Notes under the pieces: generated by a model
Told to the model about the DNA's origin: nothing
The model's input: only the letters and a program-made list of their open reading frames with translations
Databases searched by the model: none
NCBI GenBank assembly: GCA_025454095.1
Contig: JALOPC010000114.1
Coordinates: 1 to 7,116, forward strand
Reading direction: 5' to 3'
Source: Syntrophales bacterium
GTDB lineage: Bacteria; Desulfobacterota; Syntrophia; Syntrophales; UBA2192
Length of the DNA stretch: 7,116 bases
Shown: piece by piece, positions 1-6,080 of the stretch
Layout of the letters: each line of letters opens with the position of its first letter
Position numbering within the stretch: position 1 is the first letter of the stretch
Translations under genes and position numbers: made by a program

Positions 1-11
1 TCATTCGAACA

Positions 12-75
12 TGTCATTCCCGCGAAAGCGGGAATCCATCGGATGATTGGATTCCGGATCAAGTCCGGAATGACA
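12..75. repeat. 64-bp extragenic palindromic element (REP/dRS3-like)
   Basis: The element has inverted ends, TGTCATTCC at 12-20 and GGAATGACA at 67-75. Inside are two perfect hairpins: ATTCCCGC/GCGGGAAT with a GAAA loop (16-35), and ATTCCGGA/TCCGGAAT with a TCAAG loop (51-71). GGAATCCA (31-38) can also pair with TGGATTCC (48-55), so the sequence can fold either as two separate hairpins or as one long cruciform arm. The first hairpin fits the ATTCCC-N8-GGGAAT pattern of Neisseria dRS3 repeats, and similar palindromes are common between genes in many proteobacteria. It lies 52 bp past the last gene of the unit, a usual position for such elements, and might protect mRNA 3' ends or weakly terminate transcription. 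No copy-number evidence is available within this window. Confidence 0.8.
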
Positions 76-83
76 ATCGATGC

Positions 84-101
84 CTCGCAGCGCACTGCGG
101 G
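84..101 (-). terminator. Possible 3' hairpin after the MvhD-like gene
   Basis: CGCAG (86-90) pairs with CTGCG (95-99) around a four-base CGCA loop, and two more pairs, one a G-T wobble, extend the stem. It begins about 25 bases after the stop codon of the last gene of the unit. There is no T-run after it on the minus strand, so it is not a convincing intrinsic terminator. It may act only together with the neighbouring palindromic element, or as an mRNA end stabiliser. Confidence 0.3.
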
Positions 102-126
102 CCATTCATTTCAACGGCTTAACGAA

Positions 127-558
127 TCAGCCTTGTTGTTCCTGTGGCAGCCACGACTTCATCGACGGCAGTCCCTCCACGTGTTTGTGGAACTCCCGGA
201 TCGTGTCGGCCCACTGGTGGTACTCGTGCGCCGTGCCGAACCCGAGCAGGAGCCGGTTGCCGCCGATGCCCGTCGCGTCGAGGAGCGTCCTGAGCAGCTC
301 CAGGCGCTTGAGGGCAGGGTGGTTGGCGTCGTTGAACCGGCACCCGCCCACGTGGCATCCCAGGACGGCCACCCCCGCCGCGCCGCTCGCGAAGGCGCGA
401 ATCACCGCGTCGGGCTCCACGTACCCCGCGCACTCCACGGGGATGACCCGGAAGGACGCAGGCAGTTCCGTGCGCCTGCGCCCGGCGCCGTCGGCCCCGA
501 TGAGGCCGCACCAGCGGCAGGCGAAGACGAGAATGTTCGCGTTCGTTGCGGAAGTCAT
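127..558 (-). CDS. MvhD/FrhD-type [2Fe-2S] electron-transfer protein
   Basis: This 143-residue protein is a stand-alone MvhD domain ('hydrogenase iron-sulfur subunit' family). In characterised systems this domain carries one [2Fe-2S] cluster and hands electrons to HdrA. The cysteines have the expected arrangement: C14-x2-C17 (CRWC) after the first strand, C43 in VECAG, and C68 and C73 in GCHVGGC. The N-terminal ILVFACRWCG and the central GVAVLGCH stretches are typical. Length is normal for the free domain. It starts one base after the stop codon of the HdrA gene (TGA-C-ATG), and a GGGAGG ribosome-binding site lies nine bases upstream inside that gene, so the two are translationally coupled. 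In QmoB the same domain is fused to the C-terminus of an HdrA protein; here it is separate. No in-frame TGA is present, so unlike BamF it is not a selenoprotein. It should be cytoplasmic. Confidence 0.9.
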   Translation of the reverse strand: MTSATNANILVFACRWCGLIGADGAGRRRTELPASFRVIPVECAGYVEPDAVIRAFASGAAGVAVLGCHVGGCRFNDANHPALKRLELLRTLLDATGIGGNRLLLGFGTAHEYHQWADTIREFHKHVEGLPSMKSWLPQEQQG

Positions 559-559
559 G

Positions 560-2266
560 TCAGCGCACCTCCCGGAAGGCCCGGCGGATCATGGCTCCCG
601 TGACCCGGTAGTTCTGCTCGGGGATCTGCATCGCCCCGTTGGGGCAGACCGACGCGCAGCTTCCGCAGGCCTTGCAGCGGACCTTGATCACCCGGCTCAC
701 CGATCGCTGCCCCACTCGCTGCAGCTTGCAGGCCTCGTAGGGGCAGACGGCAACACAGTTGCCGCAGCCCGTGCAGGCCTCGGCGTCTGCCTGTGCATGC
801 CCGAGCTTGATGCCGGGAACACGGCTCAGGGTGAGAGCCGAGACGGTTCCCGTTCCGAGGAAAGAGGCCGCCTTCACGGCCGCCGCCTCGCCCTGCGCGA
901 TGGCCTGGTCCGACGAGGCCGGCCAGCGGGCCGTCCCGCAGATGAAGACGCCGTCGTTTCGCGTCTCCACGGGGTGCACCGGGTAGACCTCGGCGATGAA
1001 GCCGTGCTTGTCCACGGGGATCTCGAGCATGCGGGCAAGAGCCGCGCTCTCGGGATCGGCCACGAGCGGCGTGCTCAGGACGAGCAGGTCCGTCTCGATC
1101 GAACGGGTCACCCCGCTCAGGACGTCGAAGACTTCGACGCCGCTCACCTGACCGTCTCCCCGTATCTCGGGCGGCCTGTCCGCATCGAAGCGGATGAACT
1201 GGACGCCCCTGTGCAGGGCCTTGCGGTAAAAGGCCTCCAGGACGCTTCCCGGCGTCATGATGTCGCGGTGCAGGATGACGGCCTTCGAACCGGGCACCTC
1301 GTCGAGAATCCGCATGGCGTTCTTCAGGGACATCGGGCAGCAGATGGTCGAACAGTAGGGCCGCTCGGCGCAGCGGGCGCCGACGCACTGGATGAAGACG
1401 GCCGTCTTGCAGGCCGCTTTTCCCGTCGCGAGCTGCCTCTCCATCTCCATCTGGGTGATCACGTTCTTCGTCTTCCCGTATCCGTAAAGCCCCTGGGGGA
1501 ACAGCAGACGCGCCCCCGTGGCGAGCACGACGGCCCCCACGCGCAGGGCCGCGCTGCCTTCCGGTCCTGTGAGGGTTACCTTGAAATCGCCGGCATATCC
1601 TTTTATCGAGGCAACCTTCGTCTTCCCGTAGAAACGGATGAGCGGGCTGCTGCCCGTCATCTCGACGAGAGGCTTGAGCTTCTCCGGTCCGGACAGTTCC
1701 GTCGGGTAGACCTTCGTCACCACGTTGAGAAGGCCTCCGGGGGCCGTCCCGCGGTCGACGAGGTGCACCCGGATTCCCATCCGGGCCAGGCCGCAGGCGG
1801 CCGACAGGCCCGCAGGCCCCGCGCCGATGACCAGCGCCTCGCGCTGAACACCGATGGCAACGTCCCTCGAATCCTGCATGTTCTGAAGGAGGGCCAGCTC
1901 CATGTCGAGCTGGTTTGCCGCCTTGCGTGTCGCGGCCACGGGATCTTTCCCGTGTATCCAGGCACAGCCCTCGCGCAGGTCCACGGCGCGAACCGTCCGC
2001 GCGTCGACGCCTTCTTTCGCGAGACCCTGGCGCACGATTTCCATCCTGCCGTAGGGCGAGCAGGCGCCGAGGAGCACCTTTCCGATCCCGCGCTCGCGGA
2101 CCAGGGCGTGCACCGCGGCCGAATCTCCCGGCTGGCAGAGGGACTCCCGGATGCTCACGAAGTCCACGGAGGGGTCGGACGCGATCCGCTCCCGGATGGA
2201 CTCCAGGTTGACGGTGTTTCCGATCTCGCCGAAACAGTTGCAGAGAATGACGCCGATCTTTGCCAT
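560..2266 (-). CDS. HdrA-family FAD/iron-sulfur protein (QmoB-like without its MvhD domain)
   Basis: This 568-residue protein has the HdrA domain order. Residues 1-130 form the HdrA N-terminal domain, beginning IGVILCNCFGEIGNT (C9, C11). A Rossmann FAD-binding domain opens with VIGAGPAGLSAA (147-158) and ends with the second FAD motif DGVFICGTARWP (438-449). A central cysteine group, QCVGARCAERPYCSTICC (C294, C299, C305, C309, C310), matches the HdrA cluster site. Two ferredoxin motifs follow: C498/501/504/508 and C531/534/537/541. The cysteines that usually follow the first FAD motif in HdrA (the PTxxCxxC segment) are absent: the equivalent stretch reads VYPTELSGPEK. Such proteins pass electrons through FAD between [4Fe-4S] clusters, and some bifurcate. 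The start lies one base after the preceding TGA (TGA-A-ATG) with only a weak ribosome-binding site, so translation is probably coupled. There is no signal peptide, so it is cytoplasmic. With the next gene it equals a split QmoB; this equivalence is inferred. Confidence 0.92.
   Translation of the reverse strand: MAKIGVILCNCFGEIGNTVNLESIRERIASDPSVDFVSIRESLCQPGDSAAVHALVRERGIGKVLLGACSPYGRMEIVRQGLAKEGVDARTVRAVDLREGCAWIHGKDPVAATRKAANQLDMELALLQNMQDSRDVAIGVQREALVIGAGPAGLSAACGLARMGIRVHLVDRGTAPGGLLNVVTKVYPTELSGPEKLKPLVEMTGSSPLIRFYGKTKVASIKGYAGDFKVTLTGPEGSAALRVGAVVLATGARLLFPQGLYGYGKTKNVITQMEMERQLATGKAACKTAVFIQCVGARCAERPYCSTICCPMSLKNAMRILDEVPGSKAVILHRDIMTPGSVLEAFYRKALHRGVQFIRFDADRPPEIRGDGQVSGVEVFDVLSGVTRSIETDLLVLSTPLVADPESAALARMLEIPVDKHGFIAEVYPVHPVETRNDGVFICGTARWPASSDQAIAQGEAAAVKAASFLGTGTVSALTLSRVPGIKLGHAQADAEACTGCGNCVAVCPYEACKLQRVGQRSVSRVIKVRCKACGSCASVCPNGAMQIPEQNYRVTGAMIRRAFREVR
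568..573 (-). promoter_or_regulatory. Ribosome-binding site of the MvhD-like gene
   Basis: GGGAGG on the minus strand sits nine bases before the ATG at 558, inside the last codons of the upstream HdrA gene. It supports that start and allows re-initiation after the HdrA stop codon. Confidence 0.7.
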
Positions 2267-2267
2267 T

Positions 2268-3479
2268 TCAATTCTTGTCCGTAATCGTTCTGAGTGCCGC
2301 CGATGCCGCCTGGATCGCCGACTCCGTCACATCCGCCGGCTCCATGACGAACCCGCAGGAGACGGCCGCCGCTGTCACGAACCCCTCGCCGCTCAGCTCC
2401 GGCCGCGCCCCCGGCGCCGGCTTCGACGCGAGGGAGGACTGCAGGTTCCCGTTGAGGACGACCATGTCGAACTGCCGGATCTCGCGCTTTCCCGTGATCG
2501 TGTCTTCGTACTTCACGGCGATTCCGTTGCCGTCGGGCAGGGGGGTGATGAGCGAGGAGCGCCCCCGGACGAGCCGGACGCCGTTGCCGTTGAAATCGCG
2601 CAGGGCGTACTCGTAGTAGTCCCTCCCCACGGTGCGCAGGTCCGTGTAGAGAATGACGCAGTCGATGTCCGGGTGTCTTCGCTTGACCCACTGGGCCTGC
2701 TTGAGCGCGTGCATGCAGCAGACGGCGGAGCAGTGGGGCAGGAGCCTCAGATCCCGGGCGCCCGCGCACTGCACGAAGAGGATGCTCCGGGGCACGGCCC
2801 CGTCGGAGCGCCGGATGATTTTCCCTTGGTTGTCGCCCGCCTCGGCTTTCCAGGCCTCGAACTCGAGCGACGTGAGGATGTCCGGGTGCGTCCCCCATCC
2901 GTATTCCTTCATCGGGGCGAGGCTCACTTCGTCGAAGCCCGCCGCCCAGATGACCTCGTCCGCGTCCAACGCGACCCGCTGCTCTTCCCGGTCGAAGGCG
3001 ATGGCCTTCGTGGGGCAGACCTCCACGCAGGCGCGGCAGTCCCCGCAGCGATTCCCGTCGATGACGTGGACGGGCGGGTAGGCGTGCTCCCAGATGGGCT
3101 TCGCAACGCTTTTCGGGCATGCCGTTTCACAGCGGCCGCAGTTTATGCAGAGCGACGGGTCGACGACGCACGCCGACTGGACGACGACTGCCCGGTACCC
3201 CCCGGGCTGCTGCTCGAGAGTCTCCACGCGGGAGAGAGGGTGGATGGCAATCGCCTCGTCTTCCTTGCATCGGCGGATTTCCGTCCAGAGGGGGCAGAAG
3301 GCGCAGTGGTCCGTCGGGTAGAACTTGTCGAGCTTCGCCACCTGGCCGCCCAGGTCGTAACCCCTCTCGACAAGGTGCACGCGGTGGCCGTTGCCGGCCA
3401 GGTCGAGTGCCGCCGAGATCCCGGCCACCCCTCCGCCGACCACGAGCACCGTTTTGGTTTTCTTGTCCGTTGTCTGCAT
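2268..3479 (-). CDS. Short HdrA-family FAD/iron-sulfur protein (QmoA-like)
   Basis: This 403-residue flavoprotein lacks the HdrA N-terminal domain and starts almost directly with the FAD fold, VLVVGGGVAGISAALDLA. The HdrA cluster segment follows as YPTDHCAFCP (C59, C62, possibly C71). Two ferredoxin motifs are inserted mid-protein: C111/114/117/121 (CINCGRCETACP) and C145/148/151/155 (CGDCRACVEVCP). The HdrA cysteine group is QCAGARDLRLLPHCSAVCC (C238, C250, C254, C255), and a final FAD motif is near GFVMEPADVTESAIQAA. Size and plan resemble QmoA of sulfate reducers. The role is probably flavin-based electron transfer with the adjacent HdrA and MvhD proteins in the cytoplasm; the donor and acceptor are unknown. 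An in-frame ATG at 3497 would add six residues, but it abuts a G-rich repeat. The ATG at 3479 is preceded by the purine-rich GGAAGAAGA and was preferred. The stop overlaps the leader of the next gene by design (one-base gap). Confidence 0.92.
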   Translation of the reverse strand: MQTTDKKTKTVLVVGGGVAGISAALDLAGNGHRVHLVERGYDLGGQVAKLDKFYPTDHCAFCPLWTEIRRCKEDEAIAIHPLSRVETLEQQPGGYRAVVVQSACVVDPSLCINCGRCETACPKSVAKPIWEHAYPPVHVIDGNRCGDCRACVEVCPTKAIAFDREEQRVALDADEVIWAAGFDEVSLAPMKEYGWGTHPDILTSLEFEAWKAEAGDNQGKIIRRSDGAVPRSILFVQCAGARDLRLLPHCSAVCCMHALKQAQWVKRRHPDIDCVILYTDLRTVGRDYYEYALRDFNGNGVRLVRGRSSLITPLPDGNGIAVKYEDTITGKREIRQFDMVVLNGNLQSSLASKPAPGARPELSGEGFVTAAAVSCGFVMEPADVTESAIQAASAALRTITDKN

Positions 3480-3497
3480 TCTCGAATCTTCTTCCAT

Positions 3498-3528
3498 CCC
3501 TATACCCGAGACCCTAGACCCGATACCC
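3498..3528 (-). repeat. Heptad G-triplet repeat, predicted G-quadruplex
   Basis: On the minus (coding) strand four seven-base units follow one another, GGGTATC, GGGTCTA, GGGTCTC and GGGTATA, and a fifth GGG completes the run. The G-triplets (CCC on the plus strand) begin at 3498, 3505, 3512, 3519 and 3526, exactly seven bases apart. Five G3 tracts with four-base loops satisfy the usual G-quadruplex rule (G3 with loops of 1-7). The run fills almost the whole gap between the NapG-like gene stop (3534) and the upstream HdrA start, so it would be present in the mRNA leader just before the HdrA ribosome-binding region. Heptameric G-rich repeats are known between genes in some bacteria; no function is established for this one. 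Confidence 0.8.
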
Positions 3529-3533
3529 GAGTT

Positions 3534-4235
3534 TTATTCTTCCTCTTCCTCTTTAATGATTCCGTAATGCTCCCCGAGTTTTTGCACCCGCTTCTTCAGC
3601 CAGTCCGTGAATCCCTCCTCGCGTCCGTGGCCCCGTCCGTCCTCCTCCTCGCGCCTCAGGGCCATGCGCTTCTCCGGCGGTGGGATTCGCTTCACCTTGT
3701 CGTAGTGGCAGACGATGGACTTGGGTTTCGTGGGGCAGCGTTTCTCGCAGGCGTTGCAGCCCGTGCAGGGGTCCTCGAGGACGACGGGGTACTTGTCCTT
3801 CTCGAGCTTGATGGCGTCGTAGCGGCAGGCGTCGAAGCAGCGCGTGCAGTCCTCCTGCCCCGTCCAAGCCAGGCAGGTCGAGCGGTCGATGACAGCGTTG
3901 CCGATGTCGACCTCGTCGCGGGAGATCTTCGCGATGGCCCCCGTCGGGCACTCCTTGATGCAGGCCATGCAGAAGATGCAGTCCTTGTGGCGCAGGATGG
4001 GGGTGCCGAAACTCGTGATGCCGCCCTCGAGGCCGGCAGGACGAATCGCGTCGGTGGGGCAGACGTCGACGCAACGGTAACAGCGTGCGCAGTACTCAAG
4101 GAAGGATTTTTCTTCGAGGGCCCCGGGCGGGCGCGGGATTTCCTTCGCCCCGCTCACCTTGAAGAGGCCGAAGACGGCGGTCGAGACGGCACCGCTGACG
4201 AGAAGTTGGATCGTGTCCCTGCGTGAAAAGGCCAT
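3534..4235 (-). CDS. NapG/MauM-like Tat-exported four-cluster ferredoxin
   Basis: This 233-residue protein begins with a twin-arginine signal: SRRDT at 4-8, then a hydrophobic stretch at about 9-25 and a possible cleavage after VSGA near residue 30. Four [4Fe-4S] motifs follow: C49/52/55/59 (CARCYRCVDVCP), C86/89/92/96 (CIFCMACIKECP), C121 with C130/133/137 (CTRCFDAC), and C157/160/163/167 (CTGCNACEKRCP). This arrangement is that of NapG/MauM ferredoxins, which in nitrate reduction move electrons from a quinol-oxidising NapH to a periplasmic partner. No NapH is seen here. A charged C-terminal tail of about 55 residues ends in a run of five glutamates. It is the first gene after a likely promoter, has an AGGGG stretch about 12 bases upstream of its ATG, and heads the operon with the HdrA and MvhD genes. 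If it is exported while they are cytoplasmic, their connection is unexplained; the signal could instead be an uncleaved anchor. Confidence 0.9.
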   Translation of the reverse strand: MAFSRRDTIQLLVSGAVSTAVFGLFKVSGAKEIPRPPGALEEKSFLEYCARCYRCVDVCPTDAIRPAGLEGGITSFGTPILRHKDCIFCMACIKECPTGAIAKISRDEVDIGNAVIDRSTCLAWTGQEDCTRCFDACRYDAIKLEKDKYPVVLEDPCTGCNACEKRCPTKPKSIVCHYDKVKRIPPPEKRMALRREEEDGRGHGREEGFTDWLKKRVQKLGEHYGIIKEEEEE

Positions 4236-4309
4236 GGGTGTACTTGTCCCCTGATCGTTCCAGGTTCCTTGTCACCGACCCCTCTCCTCCGCGGCAACAA
4301 ACCTCGGTC

Positions 4310-4338
4310 ACTATAATGGAAGCCGAAAGGAAAAGCAA
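4310..4338 (-). promoter_or_regulatory. Candidate sigma70-type promoter for the NapG-like/hdrA/hdrA/mvhD unit
   Basis: On the minus strand TTGCTT (4338-4333) and TATAGT (4315-4310) are separated by exactly 17 bases. The -10 box matches five of six consensus positions and the -35 box three of six. Transcription would start near 4303, giving a leader of about 67 bases before the NapG-like ATG. The -35 box overlaps the base of the upstream terminator stem and its T-tract, a compact terminator-promoter arrangement. The boxes were found by eye only. Confidence 0.45.
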
Positions 4339-4370
4339 GGGCGGGTGAGCGAATCACCCGCCCTTGCCGT
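4326..4370 (-). terminator. Rho-independent terminator after the AOR gene
   Basis: A perfect 14-bp GC-rich stem (4335-4348 with 4354-4367) encloses a five-base loop. On the minus strand it is followed by TTTT, CC and TTT. It starts 17 bases beyond the AOR stop codon, the usual position, and marks the end of the ferredoxin-AOR transcription unit. Confidence 0.9.
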
Positions 4371-4383
4371 CGAAATCAAACGG

Positions 4384-6075
4384 TTAGAGGTTGTACTTCT
4401 TCTTTGCGGCGTTGACGTCTGCGATCAGGTAATCGAGGCCGTAGGCCTTGAGGGTGGCTTCCGTCGGGATGCCCTTGGCGTCCCAGCCGAAGAACCCGTA
4501 GGTCTTGGTCTCCATGTCCTTCTGGTCGGCATCGGTGAAGATGACGTCCTTCCGGGGGCCGGCCGGCAGCTTCTCCTTGTACATGCGGATGGGAAGCCGG
4601 TCGTCCTTGGAACTGATGCCCTCGCGTACGTTGAAGACGCGCTCGGCCGTGAAGATGCGCTTCGCCGTCGTCCAGTAGTCCTCAGGCTTCCAGTTCCAGC
4701 CGCACAGCGGGTTGAGCATGTCTGTGATGATCTTGTCCGTGCCCGCGCCGTAGACGAGGAAGTTGGTGAAGGAGCAGATGCACAGCGAGTCGGCCATCGC
4801 CGTCATGCCGAGGGCCTGGGGCCCCTGGCCTTCGTGGTGATCGCCGCCGCAGGTGCCCATGGTATAGCTGTAGGCGCGAATCTTGTCGCCCCGCGGGTCG
4901 TGGGCCGCCAGTTCCTTGCCCTTGGTGTGGTTGGCGTAGGCTTCGGAGCCCTTGCCGATCTCCTTGGACATCTTCCTGACGCCCTTGGCCATGAGCTTGC
5001 CGGCCTTGCCTTCCTGGTAGGCGATCTTGCGGATCATCTCCATGTAGGTGTCGCCGTCGTTCCACTTGGGCTTCAGGCCGTCGAGGTCCGTGGGCTTCAG
5101 GGCACCCTTCTCGACAGCTTCCGTCGTGAAGGCGAGCACGCCGCCCGTGGAGATGTTGTCGAGGCCGTAGGCGTCGCAGGCCTCGATGAGGGCGATCATC
5201 TCGTCGAACTTCGTCATGCCCAGGTTGGAGCCCAGCAGACCGCCGGACTCGTACTCGGGGCCCTCGGCGACCATCCCCGCGTACTTGCCGCTGCGGATGA
5301 CGCCCAGCTTCAGGCAGTGCGTCGGGCAGTTGGTGCAGGACGCGTGCCGCTTCCAGAACGTCCGGGCCGCTTCCTCGCCGCCGATCTTCACGACGTCGGG
5401 GAACCAGGTGGTCTGGTAGTTCTTCACGATGAGCGAGCCGTGGAGGTAGTGCTTGAGCTCCATCAGTCCGCCCGTACCCCAGCGCTTGATGCCTTCCCAG
5501 GCCTCGCGCCGCACGTTGTTGTCCTTGTTGACCTTGGCGGCCGCCAGGAACTTGGCGTTGTCCGCCACGGGCACGGCGTACTTCGTGCCGCGCACGGCGA
5601 AGCCCTTGAGCTTCTTGTCGCCGAAGACCATGCCGGTGCCGCTGCGGGCGGCGGCGCGGTAGCGCTCGACGATGATGCAGGAGTAGGGAACTCCGTTCTC
5701 GCCGGCGGGGCCGATGACGGCCGTCCGGATCTCGGGGTCCTTCATTTCCTTGACCATCATCTCGTGGGTCTCGTCCGTGGTTTTGCCCCACATCTTCGAG
5801 GCGTCCTTGAACTCGACCTTGTCGTTCACGATGGAGAGCCAGACGGGTTTCTTGGTGGTGCCCGACAGGGGCCCGGGCCCCACGAACACGAAGGCATCCT
5901 CGTCCAGGGCGTTCTTGCCCGCCTTGTACTCCGTCACGGCGTAGTAGGCCCCGAGGCCGCGGCCGCCGATATACTGCTGGAGGATCTCATCGGAAACAGG
6001 ACGTGTCTTGAACGTCTGCTTGCTGAGGTCGATCTCCAGAACCTTTCCGAAATTTCCGCCTTTGGGTGTTGCCAT
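4384..6075 (-). CDS. Aldehyde:ferredoxin oxidoreductase family tungsten/molybdenum enzyme
   Basis: This 563-residue protein is a full AOR-family catalytic subunit, of the type that binds a bis-pterin W or Mo cofactor and one [4Fe-4S] cluster. The N-terminal domain carries the pterin-contact motif YIGGRGLGAYY (about 35-45) and VIGPAGENG (about 120-128). Cluster cysteines are C247, C250 and C254 (CTNCPTHC), with the fourth likely C432 in ADSLC. EGPEYESGGLLGSNLG (about 271-286), DAYGLDNISTGG (about 301-312) and HDPRG (about 392-396) are other family motifs. Family members oxidise aldehydes to acids with ferredoxin; BamB relatives act in benzoyl-CoA reduction. The substrate here cannot be read from sequence. 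There is no signal peptide. An upstream in-frame GTG at 6084 lies within the ribosome-binding site, so the ATG at 6075 was chosen, eight bases after GGGGAGG. It follows the ferredoxin gene by five bases, so the two are almost certainly subunits of one enzyme. At this length it is somewhat shorter than many AORs (about 600). Confidence 0.95.
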   Translation of the reverse strand: MATPKGGNFGKVLEIDLSKQTFKTRPVSDEILQQYIGGRGLGAYYAVTEYKAGKNALDEDAFVFVGPGPLSGTTKKPVWLSIVNDKVEFKDASKMWGKTTDETHEMMVKEMKDPEIRTAVIGPAGENGVPYSCIIVERYRAAARSGTGMVFGDKKLKGFAVRGTKYAVPVADNAKFLAAAKVNKDNNVRREAWEGIKRWGTGGLMELKHYLHGSLIVKNYQTTWFPDVVKIGGEEAARTFWKRHASCTNCPTHCLKLGVIRSGKYAGMVAEGPEYESGGLLGSNLGMTKFDEMIALIEACDAYGLDNISTGGVLAFTTEAVEKGALKPTDLDGLKPKWNDGDTYMEMIRKIAYQEGKAGKLMAKGVRKMSKEIGKGSEAYANHTKGKELAAHDPRGDKIRAYSYTMGTCGGDHHEGQGPQALGMTAMADSLCICSFTNFLVYGAGTDKIITDMLNPLCGWNWKPEDYWTTAKRIFTAERVFNVREGISSKDDRLPIRMYKEKLPAGPRKDVIFTDADQKDMETKTYGFFGWDAKGIPTEATLKAYGLDYLIADVNAAKKKYNL

Positions 6076-6080
6076 GGTTC

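Noticed and set aside
12..75. CRISPR repeat
   Set aside because: Only one copy, with no spacer-repeat periodicity. The internal symmetry fits an extragenic palindrome instead.
127..129. Possible selenocysteine read-through at the TGA ending the MvhD-like gene, suggested by BamF being a selenoprotein
   Set aside because: Read-through would add only seven residues before another TGA, all expected cysteines are already present, and the downstream hairpin is not placed or shaped like a typical bacterial SECIS.
80..2284. A 734-codon open frame on the plus strand, antisense to the MvhD-like and long HdrA genes
   Set aside because: Its translation is arginine/histidine/glycine-rich and resembles no family, while the minus-strand frames carry intact cysteine and FAD motifs. 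Long stop-free antisense frames are expected in GC-rich coding DNA.
3495..3497. ATG at 3497 as the start of the short HdrA gene
   Set aside because: It directly abuts the G-triplet repeat with no spacing for a ribosome-binding site. The ATG at 3479 has a purine-rich site. The six-residue difference does not affect the domain assignment.
2151..4226. A 691-codon plus-strand open frame opposite the short HdrA and NapG-like genes
   Set aside because: It is low-complexity in composition, has no recognisable motif, and lies entirely opposite well-supported genes.
4312..4317. A perfect TATAAT on the plus strand
   Set aside because: No -35 box at 16-18 bases upstream and no plus-strand gene to serve. 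It is the partial complement of the minus-strand -10 box.
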